This document shows positions 38,838 to 48,318 of a DNA stretch of 64,000 nt, piece after piece (position 1 is the first letter of the stretch; each line of letters begins with the position of its first letter). The DNA comes from Odiellus spinosus (Eukaryota > Arthropoda > Arachnida > Opiliones > Phalangiidae): positions 2,551,526-2,615,525 of the forward strand of contig OY987227.1 of NCBI GenBank assembly GCA_963920705.1. The letters are read 5' to 3'. The notes beneath the pieces are model-generated. The model did not search any database. It was not told the DNA's origin and worked only from the letters and a program-made list of their open reading frames with translations. A program made the translations under genes and the position numbers.

Positions 38838-41800
38838 CTTTTAAAGATTAAAAACTTTGTTGAAACTCTAGGAAAACATCAGGAGCAAAAATAACATCTC
38901 CCCAACCATAAGAGAAAGTCGCAAAATATGTTTGCTATTTTCTTTATTGGGTTCAATATTATGTGTCACTTCGCCGTATCATTGCCAGTTATAACATTTC
39001 AGGACCGCGCAAAGAAAATGAATTCTTTACTTAGTCAAAAGTATTGTTGCAGTTTTGGAAGCACTTAGACCCCCAACACCCCCCCCCCCCCCCATCGGAG
39101 AAGGGTACCCTTCTTTTTTACGACCTAATAGCTTTTTCTGAAATCGGACGTCCCGCGCCGCGAGCCGACGTACTTGCTGGATAATTGAACCCACGGGACC
39201 TTTGATGATAGAGGGTAATAGGGAGTAAAGAAATCGCCGCTATTAGTAGGCCAGAATTCGGTGGCCTCCGAGCGGATTTTGCCGGAACTACGAAATTTTG
39301 GGTACAAGGTTAATTTCAATGGCGAAATATAGCACTGTATTTAAACGCAACTCGTACGCGTATCAGTAAAGGGAAAATAACGGGAACGGTTTTAAAAATA
39401 AGCTGAATATGTATTTCAGGGGATGAAGGTTTTTTGAAATTGTCAAATGAAAAGAAGTGTGTAATTTCGATGTATGAAAATCATGTAGAAATTTTCGAAA
39501 AACTAAATTTGACTTTGAACTTACTTAACTCCCGAATTAACAATTGGATCTTCCTGAAAATATCTCATCCCTTTGATACAACACTTGTGATTGAAAAGAG
39601 CTTAGAATAAAATTTTTTGGGCCTATACATTTGGTGCGAGTTACATTATAATGAACAAGCGCGTATGCAAAAGGACATTAACTTAAACTAAAATTACTCA
39701 AAAACTAATTTTTTCAAGACCTTAAAAAATTACCAGATCAAAGATAAGATTTCAATAATTAAGCTTGAAAAGTTTCATAGCTTTGTTGAAGTTTAAAAGA
39801 TATTAAAAACGTAAATGAAATTCATCGAAAACCGCTTTTTTACTGCGGAAGGGCCTTAATCAGAAAATTTAAAAACGGGAAATCTCGGGATTTCGCGCTC
39901 GTGCCTCGGGCGTTTTGGTGGCCAACACTCCTCTCTCGTCTCTCTCGTTATCTCCGTTTCGGCGTTAAAGGTCTAGTTACGCATTTTTAAATTTTCTGAT
40001 TAATTTGTACTATAGCGTTTGTTAACCTTTGGCTTAGAAAATAAAAGGCGTTATATCATATTGACTAGTTTTTATAGTAAGAATAAAATTAATTCACGTT
40101 TCTTTCTAACGCTCTATCTATCCATTTGAATTTCGCCTCGGTGAAAACCATATAACGGGTAATTGAGTGTGTTCAAAACTGGTGAACGTATATCTTGAAG
40201 CGTTATAATGACTAATAATATATAATAGGAGGATATTTCGTCAGCCTCAAAATTGATCAAACTTATATATAATAATCCACGCTCTGTTGAATATAATTCG
40301 GTGTTTTATTTGTAATAAGGTATTTTTATATGCTTTTTAAAATAATTACAAGCTCCAGATACATTTTCGATTATAGCTCATTAAACTAACCGATCAAAAT
40401 CTTTCATTATTTTGGAAAGAAACACAATTTTATTATAAAGTGAGGCTCCTACTTATTTTCTTAGATTCAGTCAAGCGACGAAAGATTCTTCCAATGCTAT
40501 AAAATTGAATCTAATTAATGTAAAAGCATTTTACCTTATGCCAAAACCAACTTGAAAATTTAACCTGCAAGAAAAGGCCATCTCGGACTAAACAGCTTTG
40601 ACCAAGAAAAAATTAACGTAGAGAAATATTATTTACTATTTAATATATAAAATGTTAAAATCTAAAGTATTTATCATGCATCGAATATATCAAAAGGAAC
40701 CTTAATAAGATTAATTATACTTATTATTACAAGATTTTTGGTGTTGGGTAAAATGACTTCACGATGAAACTAATCAGGCATAAGAAAAAAGAGCGCAAAT
40801 TCCCGGCTAGTTATTCGAACGAATAAGCTATTAAAATACTGTATCAGGTAATGATGTTTTAAGTTATCATTGAAGCGTATAGCTTACTCTTCAAAAAGTA
40901 AAGCTAGGGTCCGCGGGAGATAGCAATGTTAAAAAGTGTTAATTTAATATGACCATTTTATTAAATCTAATTCAATACTATAATATTTAATTCATTTTTA
41001 CTGGTGCTGATTGGTTTCGTTTTTCGGAAATTTCGGGTGCTTGAAAACCTTACCATCTGGACAAGCATTTCCTCAAAAGTAACTTTCATTAATAATCAAT
41101 GTTTGTTAAGTTAATCGGGTTTTAGAATGTTAATATTTTACGTAAAACAGACTACGCGAAACCAGATTTTAATTACTTTTCTTCAAATTTTTAGTGAATA
41201 TGGGATGTTTAAAGGGAAACTATGAATTAAAATGAAAGAGCTTTAGAATCTATTTTCGACTAGGAAAAACAACATTTTGAAAAACTTTCAATCTAATCAT
41301 TATAGCTATATGAAAACTAGGTTTCTTACGTAAAGGAATGTGGAGAATCGAGTGGTAATGCCCAAATTATTCTCTAAATTTGCGGATTTAGTTGAATAAC
41401 GCGAGAAACGAAAACATGTGGAACCCTGCTAAGTGTTAAGGTCATATACCCAACTATATTAATATCACTACGAATCCCTGAAACTGTCATTATATTGACC
41501 AAAAAATATTTTGGGGTAAGTGGGTGTTCTACATTTGCTGGCCCAAATACTGATTAATATAATATTATGAACCTTCTACATTAAGGAACAGAAAATATCT
41601 TATAAAAATATATTATAGTCCTTTATTCATCTTTCAATAATAATGAATGCATAATTTCAAAATCTGTTTCTTTAAGTTGAAATGTTTTATTCCTAGAACC
41701 TGTCAATGTGTGATCTAAAAATATGCATAAAATGAAGTTAAGAGGCACATGACATATGCCCTCACCGAGAGGCTGCCCGACCGACTATTATGCCCAGTCT

Positions 41801-42002
41801 CTTTTCGTAAACTTCATTAAAAAGTCGTTTTCTTCTTTAAATGTCTCTAGTATTAATGCGATGTGCCAAGCCTTATCGAGACGTAATATATTTTATAGAC
41901 GTAATATATTTTTATAGACGTTGAGAAATGAAATCAACAATTCACTTAGAAAATATTTTTGGACATTGATATTGGCTCAAAAATGTGGTGGTTTCAGGTA
42001 CC
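38838..42002. other. Unrecognised non-satellite DNA, left part of the island
   Basis: AT-rich sequence without a supportable gene. Landmarks are a run of 15 C at 39079-39093, a GC-richer module at about 39110-39345, a TTAA-flanked MITE (39856-40003, listed separately), and a short direct repeat of AGACGTAATATATTTT near 41880-41920. Apart from the MITE I recognise nothing in 39350-42000. Confidence 0.5.
39856..40003. mobile_element. Short MITE with 20-bp perfect inverted repeat and TTAA ends
   Basis: TTAATCAGAAAATTTAAAAA at 39856-39875 is matched exactly, inverted, at 39984-40003. If TTAA is read as the target duplication, the element proper is about 140 bp with TCAGAAAATTTAAAAA termini. TTAA duplications are typical of piggyBac-like and Kolobok-like transposases. 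The interior is GC-richer than its surroundings and contains CGCGCTCGTGCCTCGGGCG and a CTCTC-rich stretch. No coding capacity. Confidence 0.65.
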
Positions 42003-42505
42003 ATTGATAGTTTATAATAATAATAATAATAATATTTTATTGGTTTCCAATTTTTACACAACTTAGATTAGAAAGGCCAAGTCGTAAAACGACTTTCAGG
42101 CCGTACAAGAGTTATGTGAAGTTTAATGAAAATTGGGTTTGTATCCCATTATTTATCGTTAATTGGTTAAGATTAGTTAAATTTTTTCTAAGATGAAATA
42201 GCGTATGTTTATACATGCCATTAAGGCTTAAATTCGGGGGAGGATTTATATCATTAAACATTTTTGTATATTTACAGAGAATAGAGTTTAGTTTTAATGA
42301 AGATCTTGCAAGGGAAAATTCTAATATGTACTTTTTACGGGTAAAGTACTTTGCCAATTTACTGAAGCTGAATGGCTTGTAAATAGTGTTATGAATCGAT
42401 TTGTGTATGAATATAACGCTAAAATATTCTCGGATTTGGTATATATCTAAAATTTTCAGAGTTTCAAAGATAGGCGTTGTAATTGCCAGATATGATACGG
42501 TTTAG
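42003..42505 (-). pseudogene. 5'-truncated non-LTR retrotransposon (RT C-terminal end and 3' tail)
   Basis: On the minus strand an open frame runs from about 42500 to 42112. It reads like the region following the reverse-transcriptase domain in Jockey/CR1/I-type elements: ITTPIFETLKILDIYQIREY, then KLNSILCKYTKMFNDI. It ends shortly before a 3' untranslated stretch (about 42035-42111) and a run of ATT repeats (about 42010-42034), the usual tail of such elements. A stop codon precedes the frame at about 42502, and nothing upstream continues the domain, so the insertion was 5'-truncated. The clade is not resolved. Confidence 0.55.
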
Positions 42506-43034
42506 GTTCATGAATATTTTCTAGTTTCTGCTTAACTTTAGTAAACTAAGAGTTCAAACAATACGATTCGCAAATCGATACACCATCAGCTTCCATTTTA
42601 AACGATTCCGTAAAAAATGAGTCGTTTTATGGTGTCCAAAGTGACACAGTTTCAAAAATAGCTTCTTATAATAGATCGCGCTCATCCCGAGAACAGACAG
42701 TATTCAATTCTTCCAAGGCACTCCGATGAACTAACATAGAAGACAAGAATACGAAAGGTTCCGTTGCGGTCAAGCCTTTTACTACTTGGTTAGATCAATA
42801 GTTCGCGATGTTTGCAAGAAATACTTGTACAGTATTGGATTTTACGTTTACGGACAAGCGCATGGTGAAAATCTCAAATGCTTGATAAAATGAAATTAAG
42901 GAAATACTAAGGCTTCATTCAATTCGTAACAGAACGTAATTGCGAACCACCGGGATAAGTCAGTACCTCTTGCGCTAATCTAGGAGGACAATGTACTTGT
43001 AAACCTAATGTTGTTTGCAAAAACTGTGATATGT
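42506..43034. other. Unrecognised DNA left of the Polinton-like element
   Basis: No gene or repeat was recognised. It ends with TGCGCG, the left target-site duplication. The reading frames that overlap the boundary come from the terminal minisatellite and are not genes. Confidence 0.5.
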
Positions 43035-43040
43035 GCGCGA
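43035..43040 (+). repeat. 6-bp target-site duplication, left copy
   Basis: TGCGCG matches 53233-53238. A 6-bp duplication is the usual footprint of Polinton/Maverick integrases. Confidence 0.9.
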
Positions 43041-43079
43041 GAGATAAGGCAAGCGATTCACCGATAAGGGGTCCGAAGG

Positions 43080-43400
43080 GGGGACCAGTGTGCTTTCCCC
43101 TCCTGACCCTCGTATCTCTCCTTCCCCTAATATTTCTGTTCATCGGTGAATCGCTTGCAGAGGGGGACGCAGTGTGCTTTCCCCTCCTGACCCTGGTATC
43201 TCTCCTTCCCCTAATATTTCTGTTCATCGGTGAATCGCTTGCAGAGGGGGACGCAGTGTGCTTTCCCCTCCTGACCCTCGTATCTCTCCTTCCCCTAATA
43301 TTTCTGTTCATCGGTGAATCGCTTGCAGCGTCCTAAGGGGGGACGCAGTGTGCTTTCCCCTCCTGACCCTCGTATCTCTCTTTCCCTTCTGTACCTCACT
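43080..43400 (+). repeat. 84-bp minisatellite at the outer end of the left terminal repeat
   Basis: The module CAGTGTGCTTTCCCCTCCTG starts at 43086, 43170, 43254 and 43346. Spacing is 84, 84 and 92 bp; the last unit gains CGTCCTAA. Each unit includes CATCGGTGAATCGCTTGCAG, the reverse complement of the element's outer sequence, so units also pair with the terminus. The long open frames on both strands here are by-products of the 84-bp (28-codon) period. Confidence 0.9.
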
Positions 43401-43546
43401 GAATCTCTTGTACCTACACAACTGAGAAGGTCTTTTAGGGCGGATTTCTAGCGTGAAACGCATCTCGAAAAGATAGGTTTAGAAATAGGCTTAAACTAAT
43501 AAAAACAACGTAAAGAGAAAGAGCACCTACGTCTCACAAAAACATT

Positions 43547-43552
43547 TTTATT
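43547..43552 (-). terminator. Candidate poly(A) signal, outward unit, left repeat
   Basis: AATAAA on the minus strand, mirrored by 52801-52806 in the right repeat. It could end a transcript running outwards from the interior through the terminal repeat. Confidence 0.35.
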
Positions 43553-44470
43553 GACAAATATCTTACACGCTATTCATTTTAGTTCCATTATAACAATTTA
43601 TATTCATTTTAGTTCGCAATTTATACGCATTATTTTTTACACAATCCAACTTTTCCCGACCGTAGCCGATATCTGAAATCTTGTCTTCATCTAAACGAGA
43701 AATGATCAACACGTATTTGAAATCGCAAGTTTCTTAACCAAATTAAATATCAAATAGCAACTAACATACACAAAACAAATACAAAGTTAATAGAAAAAAC
43801 ATCTACCCATGCCGACTACAATTACACAGCCCCATTAGCTCAAAATCTTAAACAAAAAATACCGTTAACTTAAAATATTAGCTCACGTTTTTTTCAAGTA
43901 TAACATCGATGCGACTCGTTCAGTTGGGGTACGGTCGAGTGTATGGCCCGTACCGAAAATCCTGGCGCTACATTCCAACGATTTACAATGGAATGAGGGA
44001 GTTCCGAGTTTTATTCTGCAGTGATTGATTTGTTTACCGCGAATTCGAAAAAAATTTCCATCCTTTGTCAGATAGCCACGGCATCAGCCGCACCTCGAAT
44101 CTTTTGTAATCTCCCCTTCTTTTTCGGCATGGGGTCCAGCTACATTTTAACGAAATAGCGGTTACTCGTAGGCCTCTCCGCCCAGGGTCCCGTCCTTTTC
44201 TTAAATCCTTTTTCTTTATGGCTTGGAACTTTTCAATGTTATTTCACCTTTTCCGTATAGCAGACCGACAGTACTGTTCCTCAACACCGTTTTCTATGTC
44301 TTCTCTACCTTTTTCCCCTCGCAGGTGGTCTAAAATATCGTCTGTAAACAGGTTGGGTAAGCGTATAGAAATAGCTACACCTCGGAGTTTAACCTTAAAA
44401 TACACTGCACTTGTACAAAAACTAGTACGCTTCCTTCTGTTAAAAAAGTTCAATTATACGTGAAAGGCGA

Positions 44471-44662
44471 TTATACGCGGCTATGGTTTGACGATTGAAC
44501 GGTGTTTGGTGTCAAGTCGATCTTTATGTCATAGTGCTGAACCCAAAAATTCATAAATTCAAGAACACCGATAACTATCAAAAGGGTTAATAGGAGGATA
44601 AGATTTTGTGGTTTTTTATCCAAAATTCTCGAGAGAGCTGTAGATTCGGACGGTATGTCCAT
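44471..44662 (-). CDS. Small single-pass membrane protein in the left terminal repeat (63 aa, hypothetical)
   Basis: The frame starts at ATG 44662 (MDIPSESTALSRILDKK) and has a hydrophobic segment at about residues 21-41 (ILLLTLLIVIGVLEFMNFW). It ends in a polar tail with no further domain. I do not recognise it. Short membrane proteins do occur in viruses and virus-like elements, but no role can be assigned. It reads outwards, opposite in sense to the matching frame in the right repeat. The right copy (ATG at 51688) has seven A instead of six after GGAT and is frameshifted after about 17 codons, so at most one of the two is intact. A chance frame cannot be excluded. Confidence 0.4.
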   Translation of the reverse strand: MDIPSESTALSRILDKKPQNLILLLTLLIVIGVLEFMNFWVQHYDIKIDLTPNTVQSSNHSRV

Positions 44663-44789
44663 CTTGGTGGTTTAGAGTCAAGTGTCGCTTCTTTTGCAAG
44701 TCAATCGCGAGGTCACTACGCGAACCGCGCGCGCGAAGGGGGGTGGATTGTCACCGCGAATCACGAACCGCGGCGCGTCAATTATATCG

Positions 44790-45093
44790 TGACGAATTAC
44801 CAAAACAATGCGTTTACATAATCTAGACTAAAGCGACCTTTGGCAATGTTTTCACCATATCTGCATTGACAATTATATATCAATCCGTTGGGTGATCCCA
44901 CGTTATTTCAAGGGGTATTGGAAATTTAAAGTTACGCTTTTTTAACGGTCTTGGCATTCGCAAACACTCGGTTTTACGTTGATGGGGAGTTATATTTCCA
45001 CAAACAAGTGCACTTTTGAAATAATTTTCCCGACGAAAAAGTACCAAATGGTCATAATTTAAACTCACCTGTTTTCATAGAATTTCAGCGTCT

Positions 45094-45126
<33 letters not shown>

Positions 45127-45295
45127 TAGGAGAGATAAGTGTAGGTGTAGGCGTAGGTTTAAATGAAAAAACGCAATTATTATAGAAAACATTTTAATGA
45201 AAAATTCTTACAAACCATACATTATTTTAAACATGGTTAAACATTCACTTTTAAAGGGTTAAGAAATTTATTCGAATACAATGTAAAAGCTTCTT
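44790..45295. other. Left interior non-coding stretch with poly(T) tract
   Basis: A run of 30 T lies at 45096-45125, followed by a GTAGGTGTAGGCGTAGG repeat. On the minus strand, CTATGAAAACAG|GTGAGT around 45068 is a strong splice-donor match just after an ATG, possibly a leader exon for the outward unit. The 62-codon minus-strand frame at 44880-45068 starts at a GTG inside that donor and is not recognised. This may be where a polymerase gene was lost; that is an inference. Confidence 0.4.
45267..45272 (-). terminator. Poly(A) signal of the minus-strand gene cluster
   Basis: AATAAA on the minus strand, 24 bp beyond the protease stop codon. It is well placed to end transcripts of the capsid/protease cluster. 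Confidence 0.55.
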
Positions 45296-45763
45296 TTAAA
45301 CGTGCGTACGCAGTCGTAGGATATGCCTTATGAATCTTCTGGCGATCTTCGTGTCATTTAGATGATGATTCTTAGAAAATCCTTTCAAGAAGGTTTTGGT
45401 GCTTTTACGATGGCTTCTATGTATGAGGTAAAGGGCGCTGTACGGCCCGCAAACGTCGCTTTCGAGACTCTGAAGTTGTCTTTTCCCCCAGGACCATTTC
45501 CGGCAGTTGGAGTTTAGAAATTTACGGATGGCTGGTATAAATGGTTGTAAGCCAAAGCTGTCAAAGTAGTAGCCTTTACGAAAACCGTCGATAAATACAG
45601 CCACCCAATGCGATCCACGGTCATGTTGTCGGTCAAAGTTTATAATAAGAGCTGTGGGGTATTTGGTTATTTTAGACGGTAGTCTATCTGACGGGTAAAC
45701 ACCCGAGAAACAAGGTGTTTTTGATAAAGCGTAAATCAAATCAGTAGTGGTTGTTCCGGTCAT
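45296..45763 (-). CDS. Adenain-like maturation cysteine protease
   Basis: 155 aa, a C48/C5-type cysteine protease that would cleave capsid precursor proteins during virion maturation. The likely catalytic set is visible: H52 in RGSHWVAVF, D68 in YYFDSFG, Q98 in RQLQSLESD and C105 in SDVCGPYSALY. Spacing and order match adenovirus protease, Polinton PRO and the related Ulp1 fold. The length is short for the family but covers the core. The C-terminus is basic and rich in Arg/His/Lys. Its ATG overlaps the stop of the upstream capsid gene as TAATG, which suggests coupled translation from one message or very compact packing. It is the last gene of the cluster, with AATAAA just downstream. No break is seen. 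Confidence 0.9.
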   Translation of the reverse strand: MTGTTTTDLIYALSKTPCFSGVYPSDRLPSKITKYPTALIINFDRQHDRGSHWVAVFIDGFRKGYYFDSFGLQPFIPAIRKFLNSNCRKWSWGKRQLQSLESDVCGPYSALYLIHRSHRKSTKTFLKGFSKNHHLNDTKIARRFIRHILRLRTHV

Positions 45764-47046
45764 TAATAATCGATAATAACATTCCTATTTTTATCAATCT
45801 GAAACTCCGAATAGACCACGCAGACAACAGCGTCAGGCAAGACTGAGGCGAATCCCAAGTCCAAACGCAACTGACCTTGTCTAATCGGATTCCAATGATT
45901 ACTGTTATTTGCAGAAATGTCTGGCGTCAAATCGAACGCGTAAAAAGTAGATCCATTGACGTACTCGAACGGTGAAATGTCATTACCGTTGTCCCCGTAA
46001 TGTATGCCGCAACCCGAAAAGATCGTATAATACTCTCTCATAAACAGTTTTTTAGTAAAATTTGGGGACAAGGCCTTCGAAGGAACCTGGTCGTTATCAA
46101 CGTACAAGGCCAAATGGTTTAAGTCGTAGTGCTTAAAGTTGAATGGGTTGTCGGCGTAACTACCTTTGAACGCTTTGTTGGAGACCAAACCAATTATGAC
46201 CCTCGTAGGTAAAGCGCCCAAGTATATATTGTCGAAACTCTGACTTTGGGCGAGCGCCGCCAGGGTTTTCGTTTTAATCTCCGTACGGGTAAAATTATAC
46301 TGGGCCGCACTCCTGGCTAGAGCCGCTTCGTGCGCTAACAGTATTTTAGGGCTAAGTTTGACTTTACGGACGTTCAAACCGTCTTCTTTGTGATTAATTT
46401 TGCAGTCTTTTAGACTAGCGGTTTCCCTGAGCATTAAAACAAATGCATCCTTGTTTCTTGCGAAAGATACTTTAACATCAACACCGTTCATCAGATATTC
46501 AGGAATGTTAAAAACATCACAAAACACTGGGCAGTAAAACTCAATGTCAATAGATTTTTCAACGGCTTTTTTTCTAATGAGAAATCCCGCGTTGTTGGTC
46601 AGGTCATCCATCTTTCCACCCTCGTCTTTGACCCAGCCGGCGGAAATCAGATGAGAGGTTTTGGCGTCCGCCCCGTAATTTAAGAGCGATTCAATGTAGG
46701 CGCGATAAGAGTAATTGTTTGCAGCGGGTGTCACTAGAGTTGATCCGAAATATATTTCGCAAGTACGCCACAACGCGTGAGCGGCGTTGTTTACGAGACC
46801 TATTACAGCGTCGTCCGGCAATATACCGCCATCGTCTTTGGTAACACTGAGACGAGTATAATGCATAGTGTGCGCCAAATCAATATAGTAGTCGCCATTG
46901 CCTGGAATTTGGTATTCAACAGTTGAGCTATCGTTTAGAGCAGATAAAGGTTTGTGCCAAGTACATTGTGAATGTTCGATGCTGGTCTGGGTGGGTGTTG
47001 GTGCGAAAATGTCGAGTTCGCTCTTAAGAGCTGCAAGGGATAACAT
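45763..47046 (-). CDS. Putative major capsid protein (F54H12.2-like)
   Basis: 427 aa, belonging to the family annotated in many invertebrate genomes as uncharacterised protein F54H12.2-like. It is recognised from the N-terminal region (LDIFAPTPTQTSIEHSQ, then GDYYIDLAHTMHYTRLSVTK, then YRAYIESLLNYG). These proteins sit in Polinton-type gene clusters beside a penton-like protein and protease. The size and position fit a hexon-like double jelly-roll capsid protein, though the fold cannot be proved from sequence by eye. There are no membrane segments and no signal peptide. It starts 7 bp after the pX-like gene and its stop overlaps the protease start. The frame is intact, which contrasts with the damaged ATPase. 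Confidence 0.75.
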   Translation of the reverse strand: MLSLAALKSELDIFAPTPTQTSIEHSQCTWHKPLSALNDSSTVEYQIPGNGDYYIDLAHTMHYTRLSVTKDDGGILPDDAVIGLVNNAAHALWRTCEIYFGSTLVTPAANNYSYRAYIESLLNYGADAKTSHLISAGWVKDEGGKMDDLTNNAGFLIRKKAVEKSIDIEFYCPVFCDVFNIPEYLMNGVDVKVSFARNKDAFVLMLRETASLKDCKINHKEDGLNVRKVKLSPKILLAHEAALARSAAQYNFTRTEIKTKTLAALAQSQSFDNIYLGALPTRVIIGLVSNKAFKGSYADNPFNFKHYDLNHLALYVDNDQVPSKALSPNFTKKLFMREYYTIFSGCGIHYGDNGNDISPFEYVNGSTFYAFDLTPDISANNSNHWNPIRQGQLRLDLGFASVLPDAVVCVVYSEFQIDKNRNVIIDY

Positions 47047-47053
47047 TATTTTA

Positions 47054-47458
47054 TCAGGACGAGAAAATATCGCGCGGTATCTTCTTCGGCTTCCTGTTCA
47101 TGACTGACAGGTGTTTCAATTTGGGTCTCTTTATAACACCCGAACCTTCCTGGGGGTTGACAATTTCATCCATAGTCTCGATAAACCGACGTTTAGCGGC
47201 GGTTTTTACATTTTGTCCTTCGGCCACGTCACCAAGAATTTTATAGCCAGTCGTAGCAGCCTTGACGCCCAAATGTTTCGCCCCCCTAATTAATAATGGC
47301 TTGGCCCAGCGGAACAAACCCTTGAGCATACTACCGATACCATGTCCTCTCTGATTAGGGGTGCCTACAAAGACTCTAGAAACCCCACCGCCAGCCTGGT
47401 CGAGATAGTATTCACGATACGCACAGGTGCGTGATTCTAAGACGTGTGGTTTGGGCAT
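47054..47458 (-). CDS. Small basic pX-like core/minor capsid protein
   Basis: 134 aa, strongly basic. The N-terminal part has YREYYLDQAGGG and then VFVGTPNQRGHGIGSMLKGL, followed by an amphipathic stretch (RWAKPLLIRGAKHLG). This pattern recurs in Polinton/adintovirus elements and resembles adenovirus core protein X-type precursors, which bind DNA and are processed by the viral protease. GG-containing sites such as QAGGG and PNQRGHG are plausible cleavage points, an inference from the family. The C-terminus is Lys/Arg-rich (KRPKLKHL, NRKPKKIPR). It overlaps the 3' end of the penton-like gene by 22 bp and is followed after 7 bp by the putative major capsid gene. Confidence 0.72.
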   Translation of the reverse strand: MPKPHVLESRTCAYREYYLDQAGGGVSRVFVGTPNQRGHGIGSMLKGLFRWAKPLLIRGAKHLGVKAATTGYKILGDVAEGQNVKTAAKRRFIETMDEIVNPQEGSGVIKRPKLKHLSVMNRKPKKIPRDIFSS

Positions 47459-48318
47459 GGTCTAAAGTGAAGTTTACACGTGCTCTGTCCGAACTCGAAT
47501 GGCGCAACTTGTCCTAAGCCTGTCCTTATATCCATTTCCAACGTATCAAAATAGCGTTTAGCAACTTTAACGTAGTGAGGTGAATCGAATGTTTTCGTGA
47601 TTACCGAGCCATGGGGTCTATCCTCGACACTAACGATTCGGAGGAGGGGAGCGACCGTATCGCCTACTAGCTCATTACTCACGATATCGGAGTAGACAAA
47701 CAGCTGATCGGGTACAAAGTAGTTTAATCTAGCAGGGACGTCGCTTCTGAAACTTAACTCCGACTTGTCATCGGGACAACTAAAAGTCTTAAACTCTTCC
47801 GTGAACCCTAGGACTCTGGTAAGAGCTGGGGAAAAGGCGACGGTCGAAAGATGTCGGACAAATACGCTTATGTTGTCGGATAAGGGATCACCGATAATCG
47901 AAAACCTAGCACCGTATTCCCACGTTTCAAGACCCCGGTACAACTGCTTTATTAATACGGGTAAGCTTGCGTAGTAACCACCGGGGATAGTAAAAGTATG
48001 ACCTACTACCGCAGGCTTGGGTGGAGTCTCCACATACGTTACGGCGCCACCATTTCTTACGATAGTTCGGGTCTTTGGTGGTACGGATGGTACGTATGCG
48101 GCAACAGGCTCAGTCACTGTTAGTTGGACGTAACCTTCGCCTTCCTTAATATTGTGAAAGGATAAGGGGTATATAATCTCAACTAAGGCCACCTCCCAAT
48201 CATTCCCCTCCAATTGTATAGCTTTTGATAGTTTGGTAGAGTAACGGGCGGTAGTGTTATCAGCGTAAATTTTCATACTAGCATTACTAGGAAGCGTTAG
48301 GTAAAAGGGAGACTGCAT
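47437..48318 (-). CDS. Penton-like minor capsid protein
   Basis: 293 aa. It belongs to a conserved family found next to the F54H12.2-like protein in Polinton-type elements. Diagnostic stretches are FYLTLPSNASMKIYADN at the N-terminus, DWEVALVEIIYPLSF (about 42-56), FTIPGGYYASLPVLIKQL (about 109-126), RVLGF, a DIVSNELVGDTVAPLLRIV block, and a C-terminal LHFRP. The assignment as single jelly-roll penton/minor capsid protein rests on size and gene neighbourhood; the fold is inferred. It overlaps the end of the integrase gene by 32 bp and the start of the pX-like gene by 22 bp, typical of very compact virus-like packing. No break was found. Confidence 0.72.
   Translation of the reverse strand: MQSPFYLTLPSNASMKIYADNTTARYSTKLSKAIQLEGNDWEVALVEIIYPLSFHNIKEGEGYVQLTVTEPVAAYVPSVPPKTRTIVRNGGAVTYVETPPKPAVVGHTFTIPGGYYASLPVLIKQLYRGLETWEYGARFSIIGDPLSDNISVFVRHLSTVAFSPALTRVLGFTEEFKTFSCPDDKSELSFRSDVPARLNYFVPDQLFVYSDIVSNELVGDTVAPLLRIVSVEDRPHGSVITKTFDSPHYVKVAKRYFDTLEMDIRTGLGQVAPFEFGQSTCKLHFRPCPNHTS

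Larger units (their letters stand above)
43041..44789 (+). repeat. Left inverted terminal repeat of the Polinton-like element
   Basis: This is the inverted match of 51561-53232, very similar by eye apart from scattered substitutions and small indels. Similarity ends at about GCGTCAATTATA (44789). The left copy is about 77 bp longer, mainly because its minisatellite has one more 84-bp unit. It carries an outward (minus-strand) candidate transcription unit with an AATAAA at 43547-43552. Confidence 0.93.

Noticed and set aside
42919..43336. Overlapping open frames of 101 and 130 codons on the two strands at the left end of the element
   Set aside because: Both arise from the 84-bp (28-codon) minisatellite, cross the element boundary and repeat the same peptide.
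44244..44453. 69-codon minus-strand frame in the left terminal repeat
   Set aside because: It starts at a TTG, and the right-repeat copy has a stop and a frameshift.
44218..44463. Inward 81-codon frame in the left terminal repeat, with a 93-codon counterpart at 51853-52134
   Set aside because: Unrecognised. The frame diverges between the repeats after a small indel, and similarity between terminal repeats is not evidence of coding.
44880..45068. 62-codon frame as a remnant of DNA polymerase B
   Set aside because: It starts at a GTG inside a splice-donor-like site and shows no polymerase motif.
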